This document shows, in pieces, positions 8,544 through 18,154 of a DNA stretch of 64,000 bases. Origin of the DNA: Thermosporothrix hazakensis (GTDB lineage Bacteria; Chloroflexota; Ktedonobacteria; Ktedonobacterales; Ktedonobacteraceae); contig NZ_QKUF01000001.1 in NCBI RefSeq assembly GCF_003253565.1, positions 1 to 64,000 of the forward strand, written 5' to 3'. Numbering within the stretch: position 1 is the stretch's first letter; each line of letters opens with the position of its first letter. A program made the position numbers and the translations under genes. The notes under the pieces were generated by a model. That model saw only the letters and a program-made list of their open reading frames with translations, was not told the origin of the DNA and made no database searches.

Positions 8544-9416
8544 ATGAGTATTCTGCTAGATGAAAACACACGGGTTGTCGTCGTAGGTATGACGGGCCGC
8601 GAGGGCCTCTATCACACCCGCAACATGGTGAAAGCTGGAACGAAGATTGTCGCCGGTAAAACACCGGGCAAAGGCGGTCAGGAAGTCGACGGCATTCCCG
8701 TTTTTGATACCGTCATTGAGGCCGTCGAGAAAACCGGCGCGAATGCAGCCTGTCTCTTCGTTCCCGCACCCGGCGCTGCCGATGCCATCGAAGAGGCCGC
8801 CTATGCAGGCATCAAGCTGATCGTCTGTATCACTGAGGGCATTCCTGTGATGGATATGACCCGCGCCATTATCACTGTGCGCGAGAAGGGTGCGACGCTG
8901 ATCGGCCCGAACTGCCCCGGACTCTGCACGCCCGGCAAAGGCAAAATCGGCATTATTCCCTACGACATCTTCACACCCGGACCGGTCGGCTTTATCTCCC
9001 GCTCCGGCACGCTCACCTATGAAGTCGTCTCTCTGCTCACCGAGGCCGGTTTCGGTCAGTCCACCTGCATCGGTATCGGTGGTGACCCGATTATCGGTTC
9101 TACCTTCGTCGATTATCTCAAACGCTTCGACGAGGATCCGCAGACCGAGGTCGTGGTGATGTGCGGCGAGATCGGTGGCAGCGACGAGGAAGATGCAGCC
9201 GAATATATCAAGACGAAGATGAAGAAGCCAGTCGTCGCCTTTATCTCTGGACGAACCGCACCTCCAGGAAAACGTATGGGGCATGCAGGCGCGATCATCT
9301 CCGGCAACACCGGCACCGCACAGGGAAAAGTCGCCGCCCTTGAGGCCGCTGGCGTCCCGGTTGCCGATACCATCTTCGATGTTCCCGAACTGGTGAAGAA
9401 GGTTCTCAACAAGTAA
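8544..9416 (+). CDS. sucD: succinyl-CoA synthetase, alpha subunit
   Basis: Carries the CoA-binding Rossmann domain and the phosphohistidine of the enzyme. [16 protein letters not shown] is the CoA-binding glycine loop, [17 protein letters not shown] is the family signature, and GHAGAIISG near residue 250 contains the histidine phosphorylated during catalysis. It has 290 residues, the expected size. The ATG follows AGAGG and is 14 bases after sucC. A GC-rich hairpin without a U tract lies between it and the downstream deacetylase gene. Confidence 0.97.
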   Translation: MSILLDENTRVVVVGMTGREGLYHTRNMVKAGTKIVAGKTPGKGGQEVDGIPVFDTVIEAVEKTGANAACLFVPAPGAADAIEEAAYAGIKLIVCITEGIPVMDMTRAIITVREKGATLIGPNCPGLCTPGKGKIGIIPYDIFTPGPVGFISRSGTLTYEVVSLLTEAGFGQSTCIGIGGDPIIGSTFVDYLKRFDEDPQTEVVVMCGEIGGSDEEDAAEYIKTKMKKPVVAFISGRTAPPGKRMGHAGAIISGNTGTAQGKVAALEAAGVPVADTIFDVPELVKKVLNK

Positions 9417-9436
9417 CACGAACAACACAACTCAAA

Positions 9437-9461
9437 GCCGGGCTCCCCTGTGGGGCCCGGC
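9437..9461 (+). repeat. GC-rich hairpin between sucD and the deacetylase gene
   Basis: GCCGGG plus CCCC pair with GGGG plus CCCGGC around a TGT loop, with a two-base bulge. There is no U tract, and the ribosome-binding site AAGGA of the next gene follows at once. It may lower downstream expression or stabilise the sucCD transcript rather than end it. Confidence 0.5.
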
Positions 9462-9477
9462 CATAAGGATGTTTCCC

Positions 9478-10641
9478 ATGACCACGGCCCTTATCTACGA
9501 TCCGATTTTTCTTGAACATATCACACCGGATAAACACCCTGAGCGGCCCGATCGGCTCGAATCGACGATGCAGGTCATTAAGGCCCTCGGCTGGCTTGAC
9601 CGCGAAGACCTGCTCCTGCTCCCACCACGCGCCGCAACTATTGAGGAGCTGGCAACCGTGCATGAGCGCGAGTATATCGAGTCGGTTGCAGAAGCGAGCA
9701 AACAAGCAGCGGAGAAGGCGGCAACAGGTAAACAGAAAACCTTCTTCTTCGCTACCGATACCTACGTATCAGCCAAAACCTATGAGGCCGCACTGAAAGC
9801 GGCAGGAGCCCCGCTAACTGCAATCGATGCAGTGATGAAGGGCGAGGTCAAAAATGCCTATTGTCTGGTTCGCCCCCCCGGACATCACGCCGTCGCTGAG
9901 TCGGCGATGGGATTCTGTATCTTCAATAATGTGGCGGTCGCAGCACGCTATGCTCTCGATGTTCATGGGCTCGAACGCGTCATGATTATCGACTATGACG
10001 TGCATCATGGCAATGGCACTCAGGAAATGTTCTACGACGATCCACGCGTGCTCTACTTCTCGGTCCATCAGGCGCCGTTCTTCCCCGGCACCGGCAACTA
10101 CGACGAACGCGGCGAGGGCGCAGGCGAAGGCACAACGATCAATGTTCCCCTGCCCGCGCAGACCAGCTATGCGACCTATGAGGCGGTCTTTAAGCAGGTG
10201 CTCGCTTCGGCGGCTGATCGCTTTGACCCACAGTTGATTCTGGTCTCCGCTGGCTATGACGCACACTGGAATGATCCGATTGGCGATATGTATCTGTCAA
10301 CGGCTGCCTTTTTCCAGTTGAATAAAATTATCCTTGAGATGGCTGAATTCCTGTGTCAGGGCCGCGTGATTATGGTCCAGGAGGGCGGATATAGCGTCAG
10401 CGCGATGGAGTCCTGCGTTGCGACCAGCCTGAACCAGCTTCTCGGCGGCGATGCTGCGGTCGACGATCTTGGACCCGCGCCTACTCCACCCTATCGCCTG
10501 AATACCGATGTCCTGATTGCAGAGCTGCGCCGCATCCACGGCCTGACCGGCTATCGCCCGCGCAATAAGCCCAAACCCGATCTTGAGAAGCTGCGGCGGG
10601 AGATTCTGGGCCCGAACGCGGAGAAGAAACAGAAAGCCTGA
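9478..10641 (+). CDS. histone deacetylase-family protein (AcuC-like)
   Basis: Zinc deacetylase of the arginase/HDAC fold. In the 387-residue protein, HPERPDRLE opens the domain, RPPGHHA holds the paired catalytic histidines, [11 protein letters not shown] and SAGYDAH supply the Asp-His-Asp zinc ligands, and QEGGYS gives the transition-state Tyr. Bacterial members include AcuC (protein lysine deacetylase) and acetylpolyamine hydrolases; the sequence alone does not separate them. ATG 9478 is favoured over 9469 because AAGGA lies eight bases before it. It lies about 60 bases after sucD and just before a GNAT gene, so a role in reversing protein acylation is plausible (see findings). Confidence 0.9.
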   Translation: MTTALIYDPIFLEHITPDKHPERPDRLESTMQVIKALGWLDREDLLLLPPRAATIEELATVHEREYIESVAEASKQAAEKAATGKQKTFFFATDTYVSAKTYEAALKAAGAPLTAIDAVMKGEVKNAYCLVRPPGHHAVAESAMGFCIFNNVAVAARYALDVHGLERVMIIDYDVHHGNGTQEMFYDDPRVLYFSVHQAPFFPGTGNYDERGEGAGEGTTINVPLPAQTSYATYEAVFKQVLASAADRFDPQLILVSAGYDAHWNDPIGDMYLSTAAFFQLNKIILEMAEFLCQGRVIMVQEGGYSVSAMESCVATSLNQLLGGDAAVDDLGPAPTPPYRLNTDVLIAELRRIHGLTGYRPRNKPKPDLEKLRREILGPNAEKKQKA

Positions 10642-10652
10642 GAGTAGGTGGA

Positions 10653-11519
10653 ATGTATACTGTCCGGCAACTGACGCCCGCTGATGTCCATGCTGTCGAG
10701 CGTTTGCTGCGCTCATCAGAATATATCTATCAGCGTTTCACGCTGGAAGAACTTCCGCTCCTGCTGGAACGCTACCCGTGCATGGGCGTTTTCTCGAATC
10801 AGACAACGCTGACCAGTTTTCTCCTTGTCCAGACCGTTAATCCGCCTGTCGCCTGGATAGGCGGGTTCGGCGTCAGTTGGACGGAAAGTCGGTCCTATAT
10901 CGAGCATCTTGACCGCCTGCTTGAGGCCCTGATGCAGCCCCTGCATAAAGCAGGTGTGCAGGATCTCTACTATTCGGGTAGTGACATGATGCTCGATTGG
11001 CTCCGCCCGCTCCTGATGCACCGCCAGTTTGAGCCAGACCGTTACCTCTACTCCTATGATAAGTATGACTATGCCGTCCCGACGCAGGGAAATCAGCAGG
11101 TGACGATTCGTCCCGTCAATCCCGCGACCGATATGCCTGCACTGCTAACGATCGAGCACGCCTGCTTCGAGGAGCTCTGGCGCTATGATGAGGCAGCTTT
11201 CCGCGATATTGCCCGCACTCATCCCTACTTTGTCGTTGCCGAGCAGCGGGGGCACGTCGTTGGCTATCAATTTAACGCCCTTGATGCCGAGATGGGCTAC
11301 CTGATCCGCATCGCGGTTCATCCCTCCGCCGAACGGCAGGGCATTGGCGCCCGCCTGATGACTGAAGCCGTTCGCTTTTTTGAGAGACATGGGGCCACCC
11401 GCATCATGCTCAATACGGAGGAGCAGAACGTGCATGCGCACCGCCTCTATGAGTGGTTCGGCTTTACACGTCTGCCACAAACCGGCTTCGTCCTCCGCAG
11501 GCCGTTAGAGAACCCCTAG
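10653..11519 (+). CDS. GNAT-family acetyltransferase, two-domain
   Basis: 288 residues. The C-terminal half is a clear GNAT domain: RIAVHPSAERQGIGARLM is the acetyl-CoA pyrophosphate loop, followed by the NTEEQNVHAHRLYEWFGF ending. The N-terminal half (MYTVRQLTPADVHAVERLL) starts like a second, degenerate GNAT domain without the Q/RxxGxG loop. Target unknown. It starts 11 bases after the deacetylase gene with AGTAGGTGGA as ribosome-binding site, so the acetylase/deacetylase pair is co-transcribed. Its last 15 bases overlap the end of the convergent cyclase gene. Confidence 0.87.
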   Translation: MYTVRQLTPADVHAVERLLRSSEYIYQRFTLEELPLLLERYPCMGVFSNQTTLTSFLLVQTVNPPVAWIGGFGVSWTESRSYIEHLDRLLEALMQPLHKAGVQDLYYSGSDMMLDWLRPLLMHRQFEPDRYLYSYDKYDYAVPTQGNQQVTIRPVNPATDMPALLTIEHACFEELWRYDEAAFRDIARTHPYFVVAEQRGHVVGYQFNALDAEMGYLIRIAVHPSAERQGIGARLMTEAVRFFERHGATRIMLNTEEQNVHAHRLYEWFGFTRLPQTGFVLRRPLENP

Positions 11520-13424
11520 CAGATAGCGCACAATCAATGGATGCGACTTGTTCTTGACCCCCAGAGCGAATGCCTGCCCCGTATTGACATACGGTGCGAC
11601 CTGCGCATAGGTCGTATCATTAATCAATATATTGTTATCTGTTGCGTTGGTTTGCAGACGTGAGGCCACATTCACCGCATCACCAATCGCTGTATAGTTC
11701 TGCAAGCGCTCCTGCGCTCCCACATTGCCCACCGTGGCCAGCCCCGTATTGACACCGATTCCGAATGCCACATTGCGCTCATGCGGGTGCTCCTGCTGGT
11801 ATTGCTGCACAGCAAGACGCATTTTCCAGGCCGCACGGACCGCTCGCAACGCGTGATCGCTCTGGGGCAGCGGCGCATTAAAGATCGCCATCAGGGCATC
11901 ACCGAGAAAGGCGGTCAGCGTTCCCTCTTCCTCCCAGATTGATTCACACATGATCTTATGGTAGCGGTTCAACATATTCATCACGTCATCGGGAGCCATA
12001 CCTTCACTCAGCCGGGTAAAGCCGCGAATATCCGCAAACAGCACCGAGATCTCTTTCGTTTCGCCACCGAGCTTGAGCGCGTTAGGATTCTGGATCAACT
12101 GTTGTACGACATTAGGATGCACATAGCGCTCGAACATCTGACGAATGCGCTTGCGCTGCTCTTCGGAGCGCTTTAATTCGGTCCGATCATCAATCACCAG
12201 CGCCGCGCCGATATGTTTGCCCTCGGTATCGCGCAATGAGGAGATATAGAAGTTCAGGCTGATGCGCTCCGGTCGACGCCCGGGAATCGTACACTCAACC
12301 GAACTGGGAACAAAGGTACCATGTTCGTGCAGATGATAGTTTTCCAGCGCGTTCCGAAACAGGGGGATCAGGCCAAGCTGGCGTGGCAGAGCCATAAAGG
12401 CCTCACCATAATGCTTGCCGATCATATTCTTGCTGCTGATATTGAGAATGTAGCCCGCCGCTGAATTGAAGGTGGTAATATATCCCTGTTTATCCGTGGT
12501 GATGACGCCATTCGCGATAGAACGGAAAATATTATCCATGTATTGCTTGTCGTTCTTGACCTGCTGTATGGCTTTGTTTAAATCAGCGAATAGCCGGGCA
12601 TTATCGATAGCAATGGCTGCCTGATTGCAGAAGGCCAGCAAGAGATCAAGGTGTCGCTCACTGAAGAGGTTCGCGGTAATCCGGCTATCGACATAGACTG
12701 CGCCGATACAATGGTTTCGCACGATCAGCGGCGCACACATAATCGAGCGAATCCCCAGAGACACGATGCTCTCATGAATCTGCGAGAGCTGATCCAGGGC
12801 GGCATCACGCCCTAACAGCGGCTCACGCGTCCGAATCACCTGCATCACCGTTCCCTTGCTGATCTGCGCTTCCGCGAACTCGCTCTCCGGAATGGTATAC
12901 TTCTCTTTATCGCGAGCAATCGTAAACTCCGGCTCGCCGCTCTCGGGACTCACCAGCATCAAATAGCCACGCTCCGCATCCACAAACTCAATGACACGAT
13001 CCATCACCAGCTTGAGGACCTCATCCAGCTCAAGCGTGGAATTGAGGGTCCGTGCGATATCGGCCAGAATTCCCTGCTCGTCGCGCTCTTTCTTCAGTGT
13101 GGAAATGCTGCTCCGCAACACGGCCCGCTCTCGTTCAAAGGCAACCGCGCCACTCTGGCCATTGCTGAGCCCACCTGTTCCCGGCATCGAGCGGAGGATC
13201 TGCTGAAGCGCATGGCTTAAACGTCCAAGCTCGATATCAGCGCGACGCTCGATGTTCAAGGCATCAACCAGCAAGCCAACCCGCGGATCACCTGTATCTG
13301 AAGCATACTTTCCTTCAACATCGGTTTCCAGGCGCATCGTATGCTGATGCAGCAATTGCGATATTCGCATCAATTCGTCGCTAATAGCGCGCAGATCCTG
13401 GCCCACTCTCCCTATCTGAGTCAC
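11505..13424 (-). CDS. GAF/PAS-domain class III adenylate/guanylate cyclase
   Basis: Soluble 639-residue signalling protein. A helical N-terminus is followed by a GAF domain (about 115-280, ending FCNQAAIAIDNARLF), a PAS domain (about 295-410, with IANGVITTDKQGYITTFNSA), a linker RIRQMFERYVHPNVV and the catalytic domain to the end. Metal aspartates are D465 (FADIRGFT) and D509 (LGDALMAIFNAP); transition-state Asn and Arg are N585 and R589 in GDAVNVASR. The Lys that usually reads the purine (GTxxKFxGD) is Ala here (GTLTAFLGD, A505), so the substrate is uncertain. Start is GTG with GGAGG seven bases upstream. It is the last gene of a leftward signalling block and overlaps the convergent GNAT end by 15 bases. 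Confidence 0.92.
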   Translation of the reverse strand: MTQIGRVGQDLRAISDELMRISQLLHQHTMRLETDVEGKYASDTGDPRVGLLVDALNIERRADIELGRLSHALQQILRSMPGTGGLSNGQSGAVAFERERAVLRSSISTLKKERDEQGILADIARTLNSTLELDEVLKLVMDRVIEFVDAERGYLMLVSPESGEPEFTIARDKEKYTIPESEFAEAQISKGTVMQVIRTREPLLGRDAALDQLSQIHESIVSLGIRSIMCAPLIVRNHCIGAVYVDSRITANLFSERHLDLLLAFCNQAAIAIDNARLFADLNKAIQQVKNDKQYMDNIFRSIANGVITTDKQGYITTFNSAAGYILNISSKNMIGKHYGEAFMALPRQLGLIPLFRNALENYHLHEHGTFVPSSVECTIPGRRPERISLNFYISSLRDTEGKHIGAALVIDDRTELKRSEEQRKRIRQMFERYVHPNVVQQLIQNPNALKLGGETKEISVLFADIRGFTRLSEGMAPDDVMNMLNRYHKIMCESIWEEEGTLTAFLGDALMAIFNAPLPQSDHALRAVRAAWKMRLAVQQYQQEHPHERNVAFGIGVNTGLATVGNVGAQERLQNYTAIGDAVNVASRLQTNATDNNILINDTTYAQVAPYVNTGQAFALGVKNKSHPLIVRYLLGVL

Positions 13425-13799
13425 AAGGCTCCCTCCCTCACTATTACTGAGTGCGTTACTATCACAAATTCAATTACTCCCGGTTCAAATAATACTGAGA
13501 AAATGGAGCGTGCGCGGGCTCCGGTACAAGCTCTCAACTACCAGCATTATGCACAACAACGCTATCCGGCGAGATGATTCTGCTCCTGTCCTTCTTCCAA
13601 TCAGCATAAAGCACTTCCACAACAGAGGTACAGGTATGCAGAGGTACCTCTTCTTAAAGAACGTTCTATCAGGCTCTCTCTCTGATATGAGTTTTTCTTA
13701 CCCGGCGGGAACGAATTTCCGGCGTTTCGCTCTTCACACTTGTTTTGCTGTCCCGGTATGACATCATACTACAACGCTCCCAGAAAGCTCCTTGACACC
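13425..13799. other. intergenic region upstream of the cyclase gene
   Basis: No gene found in these 375 bases. It contains short perfect or near-perfect palindromes: AGAGGTACCTCT (13640-13651), AGAACGTTCT (13658-13667) and GTATGA-CA-TCATAC (13756-13769). These could be operator sites for the leftward cyclase gene, but no strong -35/-10 pair could be fixed. A TTGACA at 13793 on the plus strand has no matching -10 and no gene downstream. Confidence 0.4.
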
Positions 13800-14693
13800 T
13801 CATACGCCCTGCTCTTGAAGATATGCGCGAAAAGAAACCGGGATAAAGAAAAAGTCACGTTCAACACTATCGAGCGCCGTCGTGTTATCAAAGGTAAAGA
13901 GAGATACGGCCTCTCTGGTCAGTGGTGGTTTCGGTAACACCGCTTCCAGAACGGCAGCCCCGAGGGCGACGAATGGCAACGGCGCGGGCACCTTCAGGCG
14001 CTTCTTGCCCATCGTTCGCGTGAGCAAGTCGAGTATCTGTTCAAAAGAATAGTACTCGGGACCACCGATGGTGTAGATCCTTCCACTCGTCTGCTCGGGA
14101 TGCTCCAGAAGAAAGAGCACCACAGAGACGACATCTTCTACAAAAATAGGCTGAAACATGATCTTCCCGCCACCGAGCAAGGGAAGCACCGGCGAAGTCC
14201 GAATCAGATTCACCAGCCCGCTGATAAAGGGTGCGCCCTTGCCAAACACCACCGAGGGACGCACAATGGTCCAGTCCAGCCCGCTCGTTGTCAGCGCCTG
14301 TTCGGCCAGATAGCGCCCCTGCATATAGCTCCCGGGCTTATCCGGCTTTGTCCCCAGGCCGCTCAGTTCAATCATGCGCCGCACGCCCGCCTCCTTCGCC
14401 GCCTTAATCAGATTATCTGTTCCCTCGACGTTTGTGGCGTAATAGCGTGTGGCAGCCGTCTGCTTGCGATCTGCGGTTACAAACGCACAATGCACAATCG
14501 TATCCACGCCCTGAACGGCCTCCGGTAGCGTTTCGGGCCGTGTCGTATCCCCCTGTACCAGTTCAGTCCCGGGGAGAAGACTCCGCGCGCGCTCGACATC
14601 ACGCACTAAACAGCGTGGACGCTCGCCCTGCTCTACAAGTCGTCTGACAAGATGACTCCCGATAAATCCCGTAGCACCGGTCACGAGTATCAT
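13800..14693 (-). CDS. NDUFA9-like NAD(P)-dependent epimerase/reductase (atypical SDR)
   Basis: The 297-residue protein starts with the Rossmann fingerprint MILVTGATGFIGSHLVRRL (GxxGxxG), followed by CLVRD and VHCAF typical of atypical short-chain dehydrogenases of the complex I NDUFA9/YbjT group. IVRPSVVFGKGAPF and the lack of a clear YxxxK catalytic pair also match that group, whose members bind NAD(P) and may act as reductases, epimerases or structural proteins. Substrate not predictable. The start at 14693 is where homology begins; upstream in-frame starts would add a basic, unconserved stretch. It lies about 95 bases downstream of the histidine kinase gene in the same direction. Confidence 0.85.
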   Translation of the reverse strand: MILVTGATGFIGSHLVRRLVEQGERPRCLVRDVERARSLLPGTELVQGDTTRPETLPEAVQGVDTIVHCAFVTADRKQTAATRYYATNVEGTDNLIKAAKEAGVRRMIELSGLGTKPDKPGSYMQGRYLAEQALTTSGLDWTIVRPSVVFGKGAPFISGLVNLIRTSPVLPLLGGGKIMFQPIFVEDVVSVVLFLLEHPEQTSGRIYTIGGPEYYSFEQILDLLTRTMGKKRLKVPAPLPFVALGAAVLEAVLPKPPLTREAVSLFTFDNTTALDSVERDFFFIPVSFRAYLQEQGV

Positions 14694-14756
14694 AGCTTCT
14701 GTTCTCGCTTTCCAGACTATCAGCTCGCGCTCCACAACAGGGAGCTCTCTTCTCAT

Positions 14757-14762
14757 AGTATA
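14757..14762 (-). promoter_or_regulatory. possible -10 (GCTATACT) before the SDR gene
   Basis: Minus-strand TATACT preceded by GC, about 57 bases of leader from the SDR start codon. No good -35 is visible. It could give the SDR gene its own transcript in addition to read-through from the kinase gene. Confidence 0.3.
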
Positions 14763-14789
14763 GCGAATGGAGCACGCCCCTGGTAGGGA

Positions 14790-17102
14790 TCAACGCAGCG
14801 CCTTTTCGGGAAGCTGAATATGCACCGTCACCCCTTCGTCCGGGGCGCTTTTGATCACCAAATTCCCGCCCGCAATCGTCAACAGGGCGCTATGCGTCAT
14901 CAGACCGCCACCGGTTCCAGAAGTCGGACCGGCAGGCTTCATGCCCACGCCGTCATCATGCACCACTATTTCGAGATCTGGATTACACGATGCAGAAAGT
15001 GTCAGGCAGAGCCGCCGATGCACGTCGGTGCCGCGTCCGTGGCGAGCAGCATTCCGCAGCGCCTCCTGTACCGCCGCAAAGAGCAACTCGGCAATCGCGG
15101 GAGGCACCAGTTCATCTATCCGCAGCGCCGTCTCCTCCGAAACTTCCCAGTGGACCGCATCAAACGCCTGATGAAAATCGTGCTCGATCATGGTCTGAAT
15201 CGCCTGCATCAGTCCCTCTCGCTCAAGGCGATAGGGTGCGCCCGTTGCCATCTCACGCATCATCGAGGCCAGGCGCCGATGCGAGTCGCTGATCATTTCA
15301 ATCGCGTCTCCGAGGGCGCTGCTGGCCTGTGCCGGGTCCTGTTTCCCGCGCACAAAGAGGCGCAGCGTTTCCAGCCGCAACAGGGCAAGATGCATCTGCG
15401 GCAAAATCTCATCATGCAGGATACGCCGCTGCTGTCCGCCAAGTAACTTGACATCAACAATACGCCGCCGCAACAGGCCCGCAACCGCCTGCATGGCCTC
15501 ATGATCGCGTAAGGTATCCAGAATCCGCTGACCACAGGCCTGAGCGATCTCCATATCTTCATCAGTCAGACCGGCGCCGCCCGCTCGCGGTCCCAGATAT
15601 AATTTTGCCACAAGTCCAAGCTCATCGTAAATCGGTAGGACCCAACAAATAGAGCGCATGCCATGCATGGTCACGCGGATACGATAGGCATGCACACGCC
15701 GGCGCAGCACCTGCTGCGTATGCTCCTCAACCTGTGCCTTCATCGACCAGAGATAGGTAAAGCTCGGCTTGATCGGCCCGGCCAGCACATCGAGTCGCGC
15801 ATACTGAATATCAAGCACATCCCGGCAGAGGTGAAAAAAGAGCGCCTCCATGTTCTGTTCTGTCTTTTGCAGGTCGGTTTTGAGCCAGTGATGCACGTTC
15901 GAGCTGCGCAAAAAGGGGCCAAGCATCGCAATATAGCGATCATGGGCCGTGTAGTTGCTCCAGGTAAAAAGCGCATAGATGCCGGTCGTGACGCAGGTAA
16001 TCAGCAGCAGGCCGCTGAGATTGCTGTGCGTTACAGCCACAAAGACCGCGATGAAGATAGCAATCACGGTCGCCACAATCACGATCCCGCGCCATTGCTC
16101 AAAAAAGCCGCGCCGGGCTAGCGGACGCTCGATCAGGATACCATGCTGCACAATCGAATAGCCAATCAGCAGCAGGATGACCGCAACCGCCCCTGTGCCC
16201 ACAATATCAATCAGCATCAGATGTAAGGGTATCGCCCCGAGCGCATGCGCGGGTAGCTCGGGCGGCGGCACAATCGCGGTATCGAACCAGTTCAGCGTGG
16301 ACCAGACCCCGATCACGCCAAGCGTCGTGGTCAGCCCAACCATCACCAGCGCCGCAACCAGCAGAATCGGCCGGGCCAGATGCCAGGAAAAGACCGGCTC
16401 CTCAAGCAGCGCGGCCCGCGCATGATCGTCGGAGAAGGCATCAATCAGCGCCTGCCGCAATGAGGCAAACGAACGCCGCTTCACGAGCGCTCGACAGAGC
16501 ACCAGCAACGCCCGCCGGACGCGATTCGGCGTAAACCAGGGGCCAATAGCGCAGAAGGTCAGGTAGCAGAGGAAGAGAATCGGGAGCGAAATCACCACAG
16601 GCAGGAAGTCAGTCTGCGCCCGGGTGGGTAACGCGCTATATGCCAGCAGGCGAATCGTCCCCATAAAGGTAAAGACGTTGCGGTTCAGGATCAGAATCAG
16701 CAGCACGATACAGCCAAGCAGGCCACTCCCGAGCAGCAACCAGGGGCGCCTGCGCCGCCATTTTTCGTTCATCAAAGAGGCATAATGCAGCCCGATCACA
16801 AACCAGATATAGGGAGCACCCAATCCGGGCAGCCAGCTTAAACGCCAGAGAAAATCTGCCGTCACCAGCCCACTATTATGCGCGAATGGACTGGCAGTCA
16901 GTAAGGCATGCACAAAGAAGAAAAGCGCGGAGAGCCCGAGCCCTACCACCCCCACCCTGGCAATCATACTACGACGATCACCATTCAACCAGACAGTACA
17001 GGCCAGCCAGAGAAACGCCACCACGTTGAAAATTGATAAAGCAACAGCCAGCGTGTGGGCAACCAGAAGCACGCTTTGCTCGGAGAATACGGTCATACTC
17101 AT
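14790..17102 (-). CDS. membrane sensor histidine kinase (HisKA_3/NarL-partner type)
   Basis: 770 residues. About eight hydrophobic segments fill residues 10-400, including a long loop after the fourth. A GAF-like sensor region follows (about 405-540), then the dimerisation/phosphoacceptor helix with RRILHDEILPQMHLALLRLE (His about 563). The ATPase domain has an N-box VQEALRNAARHG and G-boxes HDDGVGMKP and GTGGGLMTHS. This architecture belongs to kinases that pair with LuxR-type regulators. It lies three bases after such a regulator, so the two form one system. The input is unknown; the multi-pass N-terminus suggests a membrane or lipophilic cue. Confidence 0.9.
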   Translation of the reverse strand: MSMTVFSEQSVLLVAHTLAVALSIFNVVAFLWLACTVWLNGDRRSMIARVGVVGLGLSALFFFVHALLTASPFAHNSGLVTADFLWRLSWLPGLGAPYIWFVIGLHYASLMNEKWRRRRPWLLLGSGLLGCIVLLILILNRNVFTFMGTIRLLAYSALPTRAQTDFLPVVISLPILFLCYLTFCAIGPWFTPNRVRRALLVLCRALVKRRSFASLRQALIDAFSDDHARAALLEEPVFSWHLARPILLVAALVMVGLTTTLGVIGVWSTLNWFDTAIVPPPELPAHALGAIPLHLMLIDIVGTGAVAVILLLIGYSIVQHGILIERPLARRGFFEQWRGIVIVATVIAIFIAVFVAVTHSNLSGLLLITCVTTGIYALFTWSNYTAHDRYIAMLGPFLRSSNVHHWLKTDLQKTEQNMEALFFHLCRDVLDIQYARLDVLAGPIKPSFTYLWSMKAQVEEHTQQVLRRRVHAYRIRVTMHGMRSICWVLPIYDELGLVAKLYLGPRAGGAGLTDEDMEIAQACGQRILDTLRDHEAMQAVAGLLRRRIVDVKLLGGQQRRILHDEILPQMHLALLRLETLRLFVRGKQDPAQASSALGDAIEMISDSHRRLASMMREMATGAPYRLEREGLMQAIQTMIEHDFHQAFDAVHWEVSEETALRIDELVPPAIAELLFAAVQEALRNAARHGRGTDVHRRLCLTLSASCNPDLEIVVHDDGVGMKPAGPTSGTGGGLMTHSALLTIAGGNLVIKSAPDEGVTVHIQLPEKALR

Positions 17103-17105
17103 GAA

Positions 17106-17876
17106 CTACTCATCTTCAAAAAAAGGAACCCACTCGCCCCGACGATCCTGCACCAGCGCAGCCCCGTTCTCATCCCAGATCATCAGGCGATTGTGCATAT
17201 AAATCAGCGTTGCCCGCACACGAGCAACCTTGTCATCAACCGCGTTGTCGCTCAACCCCCAGGCGGCATAAATCCGACCATTGGTGCGGCTGACTGCTCG
17301 CTTATCATGCAATTTCAGACGAGCCGCAATCTGCTCATTTGTCATACCTCGCGCCATCAGTTCGGCTACCCGCAGCTCGTTCGGCTCCAGAAGAGCGCGC
17401 GGTGATTGCTCGTCCAGATCGCGTACCTCCTGCACCCGGTCCTCAATCTCGGGATCGACCAGACTGCGCCCGTTGACGGCGTCACGCAGTAACGGCACCA
17501 GCATACTGGGCAGGAGATAGTTACTCTTGCGTACATAGGCGTAGTGCGTCAGAATACCGGAAGCGCGGAACTCCCGATAGTACTCGTCATCATCCTGAAT
17601 TGAATAGAAGACAACGGGCATACGTGGGCGCTCGCGGCGGATCGCCACAGCCGCACCGACACCGCTCATGGCACTTCTCCCCATCTGCGGATCTTGTAAC
17701 TGCACATCCATGAGAATCACATCCATGTCCAGCTCAAGCGCCTTTGCCACCGCCTCGCGTCCGGTCGCGGCCTCGCCCACAACCTGCACCTCGTCGGTCG
17801 CTTCCAGGCCCTCGTGAAGCGCCTTCCGTAACAGCCCGTGATCATCTACCAGGAATACTTTTATTTTCGCAGCCAT
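17106..17876 (-). CDS. two-component response regulator, receiver plus LuxR-like HTH
   Basis: 256 residues. The receiver domain has the acidic pair in LVDDH (D11, D12), phospho-acceptor D57 (VILMDV) and Lys in YVRKS. After a linker, the output domain begins LEPNELRVAELMARGMTNEQIAARL, the pattern of the GerE/LuxR helix-turn-helix. The part where a recognition helix is expected (DKRAVSRTNGRIYAAWGL) deviates from the usual consensus and is followed by about 40 extra residues. The ATG has GAGG seven bases upstream. First gene of the leftward block; the histidine kinase follows three bases later. Divergent from the GH57 gene. Confidence 0.9.
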   Translation of the reverse strand: MAAKIKVFLVDDHGLLRKALHEGLEATDEVQVVGEAATGREAVAKALELDMDVILMDVQLQDPQMGRSAMSGVGAAVAIRRERPRMPVVFYSIQDDDEYYREFRASGILTHYAYVRKSNYLLPSMLVPLLRDAVNGRSLVDPEIEDRVQEVRDLDEQSPRALLEPNELRVAELMARGMTNEQIAARLKLHDKRAVSRTNGRIYAAWGLSDNAVDDKVARVRATLIYMHNRLMIWDENGAALVQDRRGEWVPFFEDE

Positions 17877-17924
17877 CCGTTAGCCTCAAAACAACTCTCT
17901 TGCAACGCATATCTCTAACCTGAA

Positions 17925-17933
17925 AGTATAGCA
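17925..17933 (-). promoter_or_regulatory. extended -10 promoter (TGCTATACT) of the two-component operon
   Basis: Minus-strand TGC-TATACT; predicted start near 17918 gives a 42-base leader to the response-regulator ATG. The -35 is poor, as at other extended -10 sites in this window. Confidence 0.55.
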
Positions 17934-18154
17934 GTTTTTCGGTGAGATACCCAGTCTTCGAGACCCACCAGAGCCGCACTCGGAACCGTACCGATGCGCA
18001 TCCCGGCAAACTCATAAGCGAAAATGATTTCGATTCGCCGGAGGAATATGGTATAGTGGAAGAGGATAGTGCTTTAAGAACACTCTTTTTCCCGTTAAGA
18101 AAGAGAAGATCGAAAGATCAAGAAAAAGATGCAATGCGTGAACAGGTAGTTGCA

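Noticed and set aside
8556..9428. Minus-strand 290-codon frame
   Set aside because: It is exactly antisense to sucD, a shadow caused by codon bias; no ribosome-binding site or motif.
13787..13830. TTGACA at 13793 as a plus-strand promoter
   Set aside because: No -10 at 16-18 bases and no gene in that direction; the following sequence is the end of the leftward SDR gene.
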